DNA of 64,000 nt, from NCBI GenBank assembly GCA_017792405.1, contig CP051231.1, forward strand, positions 1,800,895-1,864,894, in the 5' to 3' direction. The stretch is from Oceanicola sp. Its GTDB lineage: Bacteria; Pseudomonadota; Alphaproteobacteria; Rhodobacterales; Rhodobacteraceae. Every line of letters starts with the position of its first letter. The first letter of the stretch is position 1. The notes under the pieces are model-generated. The model ran no database searches. It was not told the DNA's origin and saw only the letters and a list, made by a program, of their open reading frames with translations. The position numbers were made by a program, and so were the translations under genes. Of the stretch, positions 45,722 through 54,971 are shown one piece after another.

Positions 45722-46498
45722 CTACTGGCCCTGCGCGTCCAGCAGGCTGTCGATTGGCGGCAATTCCTCGCCCCGCGCCACCGGATAGGCCCGCTCAGGC
45801 TCTGCCGCCGCCGCCCGCTCCGCCGCGACCTCTTCCATCGCCTCGGCCAGCCCCGGCACCGCGGCGACCGCCATCACCGCCTCCGCCTGCGCCTCGATCA
45901 CGCCGATCTCCTCGCGCACATCGGCCAGCGTGGCATCCTCCGCCACCTTGGCGCATCCCCCGCTGCCACTGTCAGAGCACACCACCTTGCCCGCCTCCAG
46001 CGCATGGGTCACGCCGCCCGGCAGCCAGCCGTTGCCCAACGCAGCCGTGCGCGCCTCCAGCTCTTCCATCGTCGGAAAGCTCCCGGCCCGGATCACCTGC
46101 GCCACCTCCGGCGCCACATCGCCCGTGGCGAGCGCCGCGCTGAGCAGCGTCTCAAGGTTCCGCCCAGCCCGGCTCTCCGGCAGCGCCGTCGCCGCGCTCT
46201 CGCGCGTCTCGGTGCCCGGCCGCATCTCGGGACGCAGCGAGGTGGCCACCAACCCGCTCTCCCGGCGGATCACCGGCCCGCGCGGCCCGGTCTGTCTTGG
46301 CTGCGTCCGCTGCCGCTCCACGCGGATATCCACGCCCATCTTGCGCCGCAAATCCCGCCGCGCCTCTTTCAGATCGCGCTCGAACTGCTTCAGAAATCCC
46401 TGTGCCACCGCTTCAACGGGCACCTGCACAACGGCCATCGCCGCAATCAGGCTCACAACGGCAAACTTTCGGATCGGGCGTGTCATCGGAAGTTTCAT
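45722..46498 (-). CDS. Unknown exported protein
   Basis: A 258-aa protein with a signal peptide ([23 protein letters not shown]). The mature part starts with a charged helix ([22 protein letters not shown]), has a middle with [21 protein letters not shown] where two cysteines could bridge, and an Ala/Glu-rich C-terminus. I recognise no family. GGAGGCTGCCCTG precedes the ATG at 46498. It lies 75 bases after the 2OG oxygenase start on the same strand. Confidence 0.6.
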   Translation of the reverse strand: MKLPMTRPIRKFAVVSLIAAMAVVQVPVEAVAQGFLKQFERDLKEARRDLRRKMGVDIRVERQRTQPRQTGPRGPVIRRESGLVATSLRPEMRPGTETRESAATALPESRAGRNLETLLSAALATGDVAPEVAQVIRAGSFPTMEELEARTAALGNGWLPGGVTHALEAGKVVCSDSGSGGCAKVAEDATLADVREEIGVIEAQAEAVMAVAAVPGLAEAMEEVAAERAAAAEPERAYPVARGEELPPIDSLLDAQGQ

Positions 46499-46682
46499 CA
46501 GGGCAGCCTCCACGGGGCGCAACCACCGCGCCCCCTTGCTCAGTCAACACCATCCGCCCCGCCCGGTTCCAATCCTTTCCCCTCTGCGGCCCTCAACCCG
46601 CGCCATTTCGCCCAAACCTCCTACCTTGCAAGCCCGCCCCGTTCCGGGCTTACTCGCGCCAAACCGCCAAGGGAGGATCGGA

Positions 46683-47444
46683 ATGCGCAAGAAGCTCGCC
46701 GCAGGCAACTGGAAGATGAACGGCCTGAAGGCCAACCTCGCCGAGGTCACCGCACTCACTGCAGCCCACGGCGCGCCCGGCGTCGATATCCTGCTTTGCC
46801 CGCCCGCCACGCTCGTCGCCCCCATGGCCGCCGCCGCCCAAGGCACCGCACTCGCCACCGGCGGGCAGGATTGCCACGCCGCCGCCTCAGGCGCCCATAC
46901 CGGCGACATCTCGGCTGCCATGCTGGCCGATGCCGGGGCAACCCACGTGATCCTCGGCCACTCCGAGCGCCGGCAGGACCATGACGAGCACAACGAAGAT
47001 GTGCGCGCCAAGGCCAACGCCGCGCTGGAGGCCGGGCTCACCTGCGTCATCTGCGTGGGCGAAAGCGAGGCCGAGCGCGATGCCTCCAACACGCTCGACA
47101 TCATCGGCGGCCAGCTCTCCGGCTCCATCCCCGATGGCGTGACCGGCCACAGCCTCGTCGTCGCCTATGAGCCGATCTGGGCCATCGGCACCGGCCGCAC
47201 CCCCACCCTCGACCAGATCGGAGAGGTCCACGACTTCATCCGCATGCGGCTCGAGCGCCGCTTCGGCGCGGGCGTGGGCCGCTCCACCCGCATCCTATAC
47301 GGCGGCTCGGTGAAACCCTCGAACGCCGCCGAAATCTTCGCGGTCAGCAACGTCGACGGCGCCCTCGTCGGCGGCGCCAGCCTGAAGGCCAGCGACTTCT
47401 CCGCCATCATAACCGCCCTCGAGGCCGCCCCCACTCAGGGGTGA
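46683..47444 (+). CDS. tpiA: Triose-phosphate isomerase
   Basis: Interconverts dihydroxyacetone phosphate and glyceraldehyde 3-phosphate. The 253-aa product has the substrate-binding GNWKMNG (Lys11), the electrophilic His in ILGHSERRQ, the catalytic Glu in [16 protein letters not shown], the mobile loop right after it and the phosphate-binding [13 protein letters not shown] and [18 protein letters not shown] precedes the ATG. Divergent from the exported unknown protein. The 376-base region after the stop has no gene. Confidence 0.97.
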   Translation: MRKKLAAGNWKMNGLKANLAEVTALTAAHGAPGVDILLCPPATLVAPMAAAAQGTALATGGQDCHAAASGAHTGDISAAMLADAGATHVILGHSERRQDHDEHNEDVRAKANAALEAGLTCVICVGESEAERDASNTLDIIGGQLSGSIPDGVTGHSLVVAYEPIWAIGTGRTPTLDQIGEVHDFIRMRLERRFGAGVGRSTRILYGGSVKPSNAAEIFAVSNVDGALVGGASLKASDFSAIITALEAAPTQG

Positions 47445-47491
47445 CACCAACCACAAGCCATCCTGCTTCGGAGCACTCCACTGACGACAGA

Positions 47492-47677
47492 GCGGATGCG
47501 CAGCATCTGCGTAGTCGGGGTCGCCTGTCCCCCCAAGGGACGGCGACAGGCTCCGGGTCAACCGGAATCGCCGAGGGGCCCCGGAACTGGGATACGGCTA
47601 TTCCGGTTGATGCGGAGACGGTCGTCGGCCATCCCGGGGTCAGGTGATGGAGGTCTCCGAAGCAGGTTGCCTGCTTT
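47492..47677. repeat. Series of five hairpins, candidate structured RNA or palindrome cluster
   Basis: This non-coding stretch after tpiA folds almost end to end. H1: GCGGATGC/GCATCTGC, 8 pairs, 47492-47510. H2: 11 pairs with one bulge, 47520-47547. H3: TCAACCGGAAT/ATTCCGGTTGA, 11 perfect pairs (47558-47568 with 47600-47610), plus an inner GCCG/CGGC. H4: CGGAGAC/GTCTCCG (47613-47659) with inner CCATC/GATGG. H5: AAGCAGG/CCTGCTT, 7 perfect pairs, 47660-47676. No open frame on either strand looks protein-like. I could not match it to RNase P RNA, tmRNA, 6S RNA or SRP RNA. Strand unknown. Confidence 0.55.
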
Positions 47678-47722
47678 GGTGAGTCCCGAGCTTACAGCCC
47701 CCTCAAACATCGCGAGCAGGCT

Positions 47723-47767
47723 GTGCGTGGCGGAACGGGGTGGGTGGGTGGGCGTTCCGCCACGCAC
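47723..47767. repeat. 14-bp hairpin with a G-quadruplex motif in its loop
   Basis: GTGCGTGGCGGAAC (47723-47736) pairs perfectly with GTTCCGCCACGCAC (47754-47767). The 17-base loop is GGGGTGGGTGGGTGGGC: four runs of three or more G separated by single T, the most favourable known form for a parallel G-quadruplex. It lies 54 bases before the DUF2199 gene, in its possible leader, and follows the hairpin series. The opposite strand would carry a C-rich loop. Confidence 0.8.
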
Positions 47768-47820
47768 GGCCGTCCCTCTCCGCCCCTTGACCCCCGCCCC
47801 CATTCACGCCAGATCGCCCC

Positions 47821-48510
47821 ATGCCTTTCAACGCTCCCCAATGGTTCTCCGACGCGCTCACCACCGCCTCCGGCGACCCCGCGCTCGACCGTGACCCGCG
47901 ATGGGCCCGGTTCATTGATCCCGAATGGCGCTGCCCCGGCTGCGGGCGCAGCTCGCCCGGCCTGACCGACCTCGGCTTCGATCACCCCGATGTCTGGCCC
48001 CACGGCTCCCGTCACGCCACCGGCGAGCACCTGATGCAGGCGGGTGCCGACAGGCTCACCTCCGACCTCTGCCGCTTCAAGGACGCGCATTTCATCCGCT
48101 GCATCCTTCCCGTGCCGATCCGCGGCTACGATGGTTACTTCTGCTTCGGCCCCTGGGCGCGGGTGGCGCGGGAGCATTTCGAGGCCTATGCGCAGTCCAC
48201 CCTGCCGCCCTTCCCGCCCTTCGACGGCTGCGATGCGGTGCTGGCCAACGGGTTGCCCGGCTCCAACCCGCGCCTGCCCACCGCCTGCCTGCTCACCACC
48301 TCCGGCCCCTCCGACCGGCCCGCGCTCTTCCCGCATGACGGGCCAATGCGGGCGGCCCAGCAGGGCGGCGTCAGCTTCGACCAGTTGCTCGAACTCTACG
48401 CCACCACCGGCACCAACCTTGCCCCCCACCTCGCCACCGAGGAGGGAAAGAGCTGCGGCTTCGAAATCGCTCAAGCTCCCGCCGAGGACCCACCCGCCGA
48501 ACCCGGCTGA
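47821..48510 (+). CDS. DUF2199 domain protein
   Basis: A 229-aa soluble protein. The N-terminal CPGCGRSS is a half zinc site, and the core SDLCRFKDAHFIRCILPVPIRGYDGYFCFGPWARVAREHFEAY matches the DUF2199 pattern as I recall it. Function unknown. The ribosome-binding site is weak and the G-quadruplex hairpin lies close upstream, so expression could be set by it. Confidence 0.75.
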   Translation: MPFNAPQWFSDALTTASGDPALDRDPRWARFIDPEWRCPGCGRSSPGLTDLGFDHPDVWPHGSRHATGEHLMQAGADRLTSDLCRFKDAHFIRCILPVPIRGYDGYFCFGPWARVAREHFEAYAQSTLPPFPPFDGCDAVLANGLPGSNPRLPTACLLTTSGPSDRPALFPHDGPMRAAQQGGVSFDQLLELYATTGTNLAPHLATEEGKSCGFEIAQAPAEDPPAEPG

Positions 48511-48652
48511 CAGCCCCGCCCGGCGGGTCTCTGCCGCTTCACGCAGCCGTGTCCGGCTGCGACCTCCTGCCCCTCTCGCCCTTCTCCCGTAGCCCTGTTA
48601 GGCCGCCGCTCCGCCCGGCCTTCCCGGGCGCTGCACACACGGAGCGAAGAGA

Positions 48653-48913
48653 ATGACCCAACCCACGGCAGGCCAGAAAGATGCCGCACGCCTCGCCACC
48701 ACGCCCAACGCGCTGAACCTGCGCGCGCTGAGCCTCATCGCCGTCACTGGCAGCCCCAACGCGCGCCGCGCGATCCTGCGACACCGCTCGGGCCGGACCG
48801 AGACGGTGACGGAAGGCAGCAGCGCAGCTGGCGGCACCGTCACCGGGATCGACAGCAACAGCCTGACCCTCAAACTCGATGGCAAGCCACTCCGCCTCAC
48901 CCTCCCCGGCTGA
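48653..48913 (+). CDS. Small protein with a PilP-like segment
   Basis: An 86-aa protein. Residues about 25-86 (LSLIAVTGSPNARRAILRHRSGRTETVTEGSSAAGGTVTGIDSNSLTLKLDGKPLRLTL, key pattern only) look like the beta-strand domain of PilP or similar pilus and secretion subunits. No signal peptide is visible. GGAGCGAAGAGA precedes the ATG. No pilus gene lies nearby, so the role is open. Confidence 0.5.
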   Translation: MTQPTAGQKDAARLATTPNALNLRALSLIAVTGSPNARRAILRHRSGRTETVTEGSSAAGGTVTGIDSNSLTLKLDGKPLRLTLPG

Positions 48914-48990
48914 CATCCCTCAGCGTGCCGGCCACGTCTTGACGCGGCCCACCTCTTGACGCCGCCCCCGCCCCACGCCAAACCCGCCCC

Positions 48991-49644
48991 ATGACCACGC
49001 CCGAGAAAACAGCCCTCATCACCGGCGCCTCGCGCGGCCTTGGCGCCGCCCTGGCCGAGGCCCTTGCACCAACCCATCACATCATCGCCGTGGCCCGCAC
49101 CACCGGCGCGCTTGAAGAGCTCGATGACCGGGTCCGCGCCCGCGGCGGGGCGGCCACCCTCGCGCCGATGGATATCGGCGTCGAGCCAGCCATGCAGCAG
49201 CTTGTGGCCTCCGTGGCCGGGCGCTGGGGCGGGCTGGATCTCTGGGTCCACGCCGCCATCCACGCCGCCCCCCTCGGCCCGGCGGCGCATCTCGACGAGA
49301 AAGACTGGCAAAAGAGCCTCGACACCAATGTCACCGCCACTCGCCGTCTGATCGGGCTGGTCGAGCCGCTGCTCCTCGCCCGCGAAGGCCGCGCCGTCTT
49401 CTTCGACGATCCGCGCGGCGGGCAAAAGTTCTTCGGCCACTACGGCGCCACCAAGGCGGCGCAAATGGCGCTGGTGCGCAGCTGGCAGGCCGAAACCGTA
49501 AAGACCGGCCCGCGCGTGCTGGTGCTGGAACCCGCGCCCATGCCCACCGCCACCCGCGCCCGCTTCTTCCCCGGCGAAGACCGCGCCCCCCTGACCGCCC
49601 CGCAAGACGAGGCCACCCGCCTCCTGCCCGATCTGCTCGCCTGA
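48991..49644 (+). CDS. SDR family oxidoreductase, catalytic Ser replaced
   Basis: A 217-aa short-chain dehydrogenase-like protein. The cofactor loop TGASRGLGAA and the Y-x-x-x-K pair (HYGATKAA) are present. In the strand that normally ends with the catalytic Ser the sequence reads AVFFDDPRGG, so an Asp stands where Ser is expected. The NNAG-equivalent is HAAIHAAPL. It may be weakly active or use a different chemistry. It lies 122 bases before surE. Confidence 0.75.
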   Translation: MTTPEKTALITGASRGLGAALAEALAPTHHIIAVARTTGALEELDDRVRARGGAATLAPMDIGVEPAMQQLVASVAGRWGGLDLWVHAAIHAAPLGPAAHLDEKDWQKSLDTNVTATRRLIGLVEPLLLAREGRAVFFDDPRGGQKFFGHYGATKAAQMALVRSWQAETVKTGPRVLVLEPAPMPTATRARFFPGEDRAPLTAPQDEATRLLPDLLA

Positions 49645-49766
49645 GCGCAGCGCCCTCCCGCAATTTTCCGCAACAAAATGCACTCCGGCCCGCCCGCCGG
49701 GCAGCCTCCCGCTTGTGAGTGGGCGGGGCCTCGCCTATTCAGGGAGCAAGCAAAAAGCGGGGCAGC

Positions 49767-50552
49767 ATGCGCATTCTGATCACCAATGACGACGGCATCA
49801 ACGCACCGGGGCTCGCGGTGCTCGAAGAGATCGCCACCGAGCTGGCCGGTCCCTCCGGCGAGGTCTGGGTCGTGGCGCCCGCCTTCGAGCAATCGGGCGT
49901 CGGCCATTGCATCAGCTACACCCACCCCACCATGATCGCCCAGCTTGGCGAGCGCCGCTTCGCCGCCGAGGGCAGCCCGGCCGATTGCGTCCTCGCCGGC
50001 CTCTACGATGTGCTCGACGGTGAGCGCCCCGACCTCGTGCTCTCCGGCGTAAACCGGGGCAACAACGCGGGCGAGAACACGCTCTACTCCGGCACCATCG
50101 GCGGCGCGATGGAAGGGGCGCTTCAGGGCGTCCGCTCCATTGCGCTCTCCCAGTTCTACGGCCCCGACAACGTGACTCTCGAAAACCCCTTCGAGGCCGC
50201 CGCCGCCCACGGTGCCGCCACCATCCGGGCGCTGCTGGAGCACGGCACATGGGAGGGCCGCGATTACCACACCTTCTACAACGTCAACTTCCCGCCATGT
50301 CCCGCTGGGGATGTTGGCGAGATGAAAGTCACCACCCAAGGCCGCAGAAAGAATACCAATTTCGCTGTCGAGCCCCACATCGCCCCCTCCGGCCGCCGGT
50401 TCCTCTGGATCAAGGGTGGCCCCCAGCACGAGCGCACCGGCCCCGGCACCGATGTGGAGGCCACGCTCGACAACCACATCTCCATCACCCCCATGCGCGC
50501 CGACCTGACGGCCCATGACGCCCTCGCGCCGCTCCGGGAGAAGCTGGGATGA
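49767..50552 (+). CDS. surE: 5'/3'-nucleotidase SurE
   Basis: SurE removes phosphate from nucleoside monophosphates and short polyphosphates. The 261-aa product begins [15 protein letters not shown] with the metal-binding Asp pair, has [10 protein letters not shown] and [28 protein letters not shown], all typical. It overlaps pcm by four bases (ATGA). The order surE-pcm-LysM/LytM lipoprotein equals E. coli surE-pcm-nlpD. Confidence 0.96.
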   Translation: MRILITNDDGINAPGLAVLEEIATELAGPSGEVWVVAPAFEQSGVGHCISYTHPTMIAQLGERRFAAEGSPADCVLAGLYDVLDGERPDLVLSGVNRGNNAGENTLYSGTIGGAMEGALQGVRSIALSQFYGPDNVTLENPFEAAAAHGAATIRALLEHGTWEGRDYHTFYNVNFPPCPAGDVGEMKVTTQGRRKNTNFAVEPHIAPSGRRFLWIKGGPQHERTGPGTDVEATLDNHISITPMRADLTAHDALAPLREKLG

Positions 50553-51196
50553 CCGACGGCTCCGAAGCGGAACGCAAGATGCAGTTCCTCTTCGCCCTGC
50601 GCTCCCGCGGGGTGACCGACAAGGCCGTGCTCTCGGCGATGGAAAAGATCGACCGCGGCGCCTTTGTCCAAGGCCTGTTCTCGGGCCGCGCCTATGACGA
50701 CACCCCCCTGCCCATCGCCTGCGGCCAGACCATCTCGCAGCCCTCCATCGTCGGCCTTATGACCCAGGCGCTGCAACTGACCCCGCGCGACAAGGTGCTC
50801 GAGGTCGGCACCGGCTCCGGCTACCAGGCCGCGATCCTCAGCCTGCTGGTCCGCCGGGTCTATACCGTCGACCGCTTCCGCCGCCTCACCCGCACCGCCG
50901 AGGAGCTCTTCCGCAGCCTCGATCTGACCAATATCACCACCTTCACCGCCGATGGCTCCCACGGCCTGCCCGAGCACGCCCCCTTCGACAAGATCCTCGT
51001 GACCGCCGCGGCCGAAGACCCGCCCGGCCCGCTCTTGGCCCAGCTTCGGATTGGCGGTATCATGGTGCTGCCCGTTGGCCAGTCGGACGCGGTGCAAAGC
51101 CTGATCCGCGTGCGCCGCACCGAAGAAGGCCTGCACTACGACGAGCTGCGCGACGTGCGTTTCGTTCCGCTCCTCGAGGGGTTGGGCAAGGAGTAG
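50549..51196 (+). CDS. pcm: Protein-L-isoaspartate O-methyltransferase
   Basis: Repairs isoaspartyl residues in damaged proteins with S-adenosylmethionine. The 215-aa protein has the motif [36 protein letters not shown] and the later [13 protein letters not shown] and GGIMVLPVG. Its start sits inside the surE end (ATGA), and 52 bases separate it from the lipoprotein. Confidence 0.95.
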   Translation: MTDGSEAERKMQFLFALRSRGVTDKAVLSAMEKIDRGAFVQGLFSGRAYDDTPLPIACGQTISQPSIVGLMTQALQLTPRDKVLEVGTGSGYQAAILSLLVRRVYTVDRFRRLTRTAEELFRSLDLTNITTFTADGSHGLPEHAPFDKILVTAAAEDPPGPLLAQLRIGGIMVLPVGQSDAVQSLIRVRRTEEGLHYDELRDVRFVPLLEGLGKE

Positions 51197-51248
51197 TCAG
51201 GGAGGTGCCGAAACAAGGCGCCCCCACCATATTGAGGGAACGAGCGTC

Positions 51249-52424
51249 ATGCGTCTCACCGCAACTCTCGTGGCATCCGCAAGCCTGTTCGCGCTTGCCG
51301 CCTGTGAAGATTTCGATAGCGATTTCCGTGGCTTCGGCGGTGGGTTCAACACCACATCCGCCGCGCAAAAGGCCACAGAGCCGCGCCCTGCGCCCGATAA
51401 TCGCGGCATCCTCTCCTACCCCGGCTATCAGGTCGCCGTCGCCCGGCGCGGAGATACCGTCAGTTCCGTCGCCGCCCGCATCGGCCTGCCTGAAAGCGAG
51501 CTTGCCGCCCGCAACTCCGTGCCCCCCGGCGCGCCGCTGAACGCAGGCGCCGTCCTGCTGCTGCCGCGCCGCGTGGCCGAGCCTTCGCCTGCCACCGGCG
51601 CCGTCACCACCGGCCCGATCCGACCGCCCGAGCAGGTCGATGTCGCCGTTCTGGCCGACAATGCGATCTCCCGCGCCGAGGGCACGATTACCCCGGCCAC
51701 CACGCCGACCCGCAAGCAGCAAACCGGCCAAGAGCCCATCCGCCACGTGGTGAAATCGGGTGAAACCGCCTATTCCGTCTCCCGGCTCTACGGCGTCTCG
51801 GTCAAGGCGCTGGATGATTGGAACGGCCTGGATGACAAGCTGACCCTCCGCGTCGGCCAGACCCTCCTGATCCCGCCGGAGGCGCCCACGCGCCCCGCTG
51901 CGACCACCGTCACCAAGCCGGGCGCCGGCACGGCCACCCCCACGCCGCCCTCGGCCTCCACGCCCCTGCCCAAGGATGAGCCCGCGGCCCAGACCCGCAC
52001 GGCCGAGGCCAAACCCGCCCCCGGCACGCCCGACAGCCCCGATCTCGGCAAGCAGGCCACTTCGGCCTCTGCCAGCTCGTCGCGCTTTGCCTCGCCGGTG
52101 CAGGGCAACATCATCCGCGCCTTCTCGGCCAAGTCCAACGGCATCGACATCGGCGCGCCTGCGGGCACCGCCGTAAAAGCCGCCGATGCGGGCACCGTGG
52201 CCGCCATCACCCAAAGCACCGACAAGGTGCCAATCCTGCTGGTCCGCCACGCAGGCGGCCTCTTCACCGTCTATGCCAACGTCGATGGCGTGAGCGTGGC
52301 CAAGGGCGACAAGGTGTCCAAAGGCCAGACCATCGCCAAGGTCCGCGCGGGCAACCCGTCGTTCCTCCACTTCGAGGTCCGCAACGGCACCAAGGCGGTC
52401 GATCCCTCCGGCTATTTGCCCTGA
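51249..52424 (+). CDS. LysM/LytM lipoprotein, NlpD-like
   Basis: A 391-aa lipoprotein (LFALAAC, lipid at Cys19) with two LysM-type segments (residues about 60-100 and 160-205, the second reading HVVKSGETAYSVSRLYGVSV) and a C-terminal M23/LytM domain. The metal site is degenerate: the usual H-x-x-x-D reads NGIDIGAP, lacking the first His, while FLHFEVR keeps one His of HxH. Like NlpD it probably activates an amidase rather than cutting peptidoglycan itself. Position after surE-pcm supports this. GAGGGAACG precedes the ATG. Confidence 0.88.
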   Translation: MRLTATLVASASLFALAACEDFDSDFRGFGGGFNTTSAAQKATEPRPAPDNRGILSYPGYQVAVARRGDTVSSVAARIGLPESELAARNSVPPGAPLNAGAVLLLPRRVAEPSPATGAVTTGPIRPPEQVDVAVLADNAISRAEGTITPATTPTRKQQTGQEPIRHVVKSGETAYSVSRLYGVSVKALDDWNGLDDKLTLRVGQTLLIPPEAPTRPAATTVTKPGAGTATPTPPSASTPLPKDEPAAQTRTAEAKPAPGTPDSPDLGKQATSASASSSRFASPVQGNIIRAFSAKSNGIDIGAPAGTAVKAADAGTVAAITQSTDKVPILLVRHAGGLFTVYANVDGVSVAKGDKVSKGQTIAKVRAGNPSFLHFEVRNGTKAVDPSGYLP

Positions 52425-52430
52425 TCCAGC

Positions 52431-52445
52431 CCCCGTTCGGCGGGG
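52431..52445 (+). terminator. Short hairpin after the lipoprotein gene
   Basis: CCCCG/CGGGG stem with a TTCGG loop, seven bases after the stop, followed by TTACGTT. Weak terminator candidate. Confidence 0.4.
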
Positions 52446-52448
52446 TTA

Positions 52449-52536
52449 CGTTAACCACTCCGATGCATATCGCGTATGCATCGGATGTGCATGGGATGTG
52501 CATCAGTTGTGCATCGCCCGGAACGCAGGGTTAACG
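52449..52536. repeat. Element with five TGCAT cores, four in 11-bp phase, bounded by inverted CGTTAACC/GGTTAACG
   Basis: TGCAT occurs at 52464, 52477, 52488, 52499 and 52510; the last four are exactly 11 bases apart, one helical turn. The first two form the inverted repeat CCGATGCAT/ATGCATCGG (52460-52468 with 52476-52484). CGTTAACC (52449-52456) and GGTTAACG (52529-52536) are an exact 8-bp inverted pair around the array. It lies between two gene 3' ends, so it is not a normal promoter. It may be a protein-binding array, a chromosome-organising site or a tiny mobile element. Confidence 0.75.
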
Positions 52537-52592
52537 GTGCAAAAGTTATCGAAAGTTGGGTGCTGTGAGGGGTGGATGAACGCCGCCAGCTC

Positions 52593-53435
52593 TTAAAGCT
52601 TCACGCCCTTCCGCCCCGCCAGATCGGTGAAGAACTGCCACGCCACCCGGCCCGAACGGCCGCCGCGCGTGGCTTGCCATTCGATCGCCTCGGCGCGTAG
52701 TTCATCGGCATCCACCTCAAGCCCATGCTCGGCGCAATAGCCTGAAATCATGGCCAGATACTCATCCTGGCTGCAGGGGTGGAAGCCCAGCCACAGCCCG
52801 AAGCGGTCACTCAGAGAGACCTTCTCCTCGGTCGCCTCGCTCGGGCTGATCGCAGTGCTGCGCTCGTTCTCGATCATGTCGCGCGGCATCAGGTGGCGGC
52901 GGTTCGAGGTGGCGTAAAACACCACGTTTTCCGGCCGGCCAGCTATGCCGCCATCGAGCACCGCCTTAAGCGATTTGTAATGCTCATCGTCATGGCTGAA
53001 CGATAGGTCATCGCAGAACAGCAGGAATCGCGCGTCAGACCGGCGCAAATGCCCAAGCAGCCGCCCGATGGAGGGCAGGTCTTCGCGCTGCACTTCGATC
53101 AGCTTCAACTCGGGGAAGTCCGCTTGAACGGCGGCATGCACCGCTTTGACAAGGCTGGATTTTCCCATGCCGCGCGCGCCCCAGAGCAACGCGTTGTTGG
53201 CGGGCAAACCGGCGGCAAACTGTCGGGTGTTCTCCACCAGCGTATTGCGCGAACGGTCGATGCCCACCAGCAGGCCAATGTCGACCCGGTTCACCTGCGT
53301 GACCGGCTCCAGCCCGTCCGGATCCGCGTGCCAGAGAAAGGCAGAAGCGCTTGTAAAGTCGGGGTTTTCCAGCGGCGGCGGGGCCATCCGCTCCAGCGCC
53401 TTGGCGATACGGTCCAGCGGGTCGTCGACGCTCAA
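52593..53435 (-). CDS. AAA-type ATPase of the DUF815 family
   Basis: A 280-aa protein. The Walker A is [18 protein letters not shown], and the Walker B region reads [27 protein letters not shown] and [11 protein letters not shown] match the DUF815 pattern, where a Arg finger-like segment follows. Role unknown, possibly a remodelling ATPase. Its ATG overlaps the tatC stop by four bases, so it is part of the tat unit. Confidence 0.87.
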   Translation of the reverse strand: MSVDDPLDRIAKALERMAPPPLENPDFTSASAFLWHADPDGLEPVTQVNRVDIGLLVGIDRSRNTLVENTRQFAAGLPANNALLWGARGMGKSSLVKAVHAAVQADFPELKLIEVQREDLPSIGRLLGHLRRSDARFLLFCDDLSFSHDDEHYKSLKAVLDGGIAGRPENVVFYATSNRRHLMPRDMIENERSTAISPSEATEEKVSLSDRFGLWLGFHPCSQDEYLAMISGYCAEHGLEVDADELRAEAIEWQATRGGRSGRVAWQFFTDLAGRKGVKL

Positions 53436-54289
53436 AACTCTTCGTCCTCGTCCAGAATGCCCTCGGCCCGCAGCCGCGCCGTCCGCTTGCGCTCGACCCG
53501 CGCCACGAGGAAGATCGAAATCTCGTAGAGGCCATAAACCGCAACGAACAGAATGACTTGGGTGAAGATATCGGGCGGGGTCACGATGCCCGCCAGCACG
53601 AGGATCGCCACCACCGCATATTTCCGTACCGCCGCCAGCCCGGCGGCGCTCACCAGCCCGGCCTTGCCCAGCAGCGTCAGCAGCACCGGCAGCTGGAAGC
53701 AGATGCCAAAGGCCATGACAAAGGTGATGGTCAGCGAGAGGTATTCCGAGATCGAACCCTGAAACACGACCGAGCCCGAACCCGCCGCAACCTGGTCCCC
53801 ATCCGCGGTCTCCCCGGCCGGGACGCTGCCGCCAAAGTCCTGGAACCCAAGGAAGAAATCGTAGGCCAGCGGGATCACGATGTAGTAGCAGAAGGCCGCG
53901 CCCATCAGGAACATCGCGGGCGACGACACCATGAACGGCAGGAAAGCCGAGCGCTCCGAGCGGTAAAGGCCGGGCGCCACGAACCGCCAGAGCTGGAAGC
54001 CGATCACCGGGAAGGCCAGCGCGAAACCGGCCAGCATGGCGATGCGGATCTGCACAAAGAACCCGTCCTGCAGGCGGATCATCTGCAGATTACAGCTCTG
54101 CATCCGCTCCGCCATCGCGTCGCAGACCGGCTGTTTAAGAAAATCGAAGATTTGGTCTGCAAAATAGAAGCAGATGAAGACCGCGATGATGAAGGCAATC
54201 GCCGAGCGGATCAGCCGCGTGCGCAACTCCGCCAGATGCTCGATCAGCGGCGCGGAGCTGTCCTCAAGTTCGTCTTCGGCCTGTGTCAT
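53432..54289 (-). CDS. tatC: Sec-independent translocase TatC
   Basis: TatC binds twin-arginine signals and builds the translocon with TatB. The 285-aa protein has six membrane helices; the N-terminal [16 protein letters not shown] is diagnostic, as are [17 protein letters not shown] and [19 protein letters not shown]. The C-terminal end is Arg-rich ([14 protein letters not shown]). It lies four bases after tatB. A periplasmic loop between helices 3 and 4 is longer than in E. coli ([17 protein letters not shown]). Confidence 0.96.
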   Translation of the reverse strand: MTQAEDELEDSSAPLIEHLAELRTRLIRSAIAFIIAVFICFYFADQIFDFLKQPVCDAMAERMQSCNLQMIRLQDGFFVQIRIAMLAGFALAFPVIGFQLWRFVAPGLYRSERSAFLPFMVSSPAMFLMGAAFCYYIVIPLAYDFFLGFQDFGGSVPAGETADGDQVAAGSGSVVFQGSISEYLSLTITFVMAFGICFQLPVLLTLLGKAGLVSAAGLAAVRKYAVVAILVLAGIVTPPDIFTQVILFVAVYGLYEISIFLVARVERKRTARLRAEGILDEDEEF

Positions 54290-54293
54290 AGGG

Positions 54294-54950
54294 TCAGCTC
54301 ACGCCCGCATCGCCCGACGCGCCAGATTTGGGGGCCGGCTTGGGCTTTGTTTTTGCAGCGGTTTTCTTGGCGGCAGGCTTGGCAGGCGCCTTCTTTGCCG
54401 CAGGTTTCTTCGCCGCCGCTTTCTTCGCGGCGGGCTTCTTGGCTGCTGGCTTCTTGGGCGAAGGCGTTGCGGCAGCGTCCGCCCCGTTAACCGCGCCTTT
54501 ACCAGGCTCCGGCTCGCCAGAAAGCTCCGCCGCCTCCGAGGCCGCAGCCGCAGCCTCCCGCGCCTTGCGCTCCTCGGCCGCCTTGGCGGTGGCGTCGTGG
54601 ATCTTGCGCTTGGCTTCCGCCCGCTCTTCCGAGAGCTTCTGGGTTTCCGGCCCGAGCGGCTTTTTCTCCGCTTCCTTCTTGCCCGGCTCCCACTTGTCGA
54701 ACCGGTCAGCGGCGTCACGCAACTTGTCGATCCCCATAGACTTGGGGTTCATCGTCTTGTTGAGGTCCGAGGCCACGTCTTTCATGCCGGTGCTGTCGGC
54801 GGCATCTTCCATGGCCCGCGAAAACTCGCGCGCCATCCGCTTCACCTTGGCCGTCATCTTTCCGAGCGACTGGAACATCACCGGAAGGTCCTTCGGACCG
54901 ACCACGATCAGCGCCACAACGCCGATCAGCAGAAGCTCGCTCCAGCCCAT
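54294..54950 (-). CDS. tatB: Sec-independent translocase TatB with histone H1-like tail
   Basis: The 218-aa protein starts [23 protein letters not shown] (membrane helix, hinge and the conserved Pro-Lys/Asp), followed by an amphipathic helix ([19 protein letters not shown]), as in TatB. Residues about 85-140 are a charged coiled region. Residues 165-207 are an extreme Lys/Ala/Pro repeat (KKPAAKK units), similar to histone H1 or bacterial H1-like proteins. The tail is not needed for the known TatB core. Twenty-one bases lie between it and tatA. Confidence 0.92.
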   Translation of the reverse strand: MGWSELLLIGVVALIVVGPKDLPVMFQSLGKMTAKVKRMAREFSRAMEDAADSTGMKDVASDLNKTMNPKSMGIDKLRDAADRFDKWEPGKKEAEKKPLGPETQKLSEERAEAKRKIHDATAKAAEERKAREAAAAASEAAELSGEPEPGKGAVNGADAAATPSPKKPAAKKPAAKKAAAKKPAAKKAPAKPAAKKTAAKTKPKPAPKSGASGDAGVS

Positions 54951-54971
54951 TCGTCAGCCCCTAAGCGCCTG

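Noticed and set aside
47636..47677. SRP RNA-like GGTCAGGTG and GAAGCAGG words
   Set aside because: Spacing and the conserved GGAAG-AGCAGC loop of the 4.5S RNA are missing.
47496..47894. Open frame of 132 codons over the hairpin cluster
   Set aside because: No codon bias or motif; it overlaps the real DUF2199 start in another frame and is explained by the structured non-coding region.
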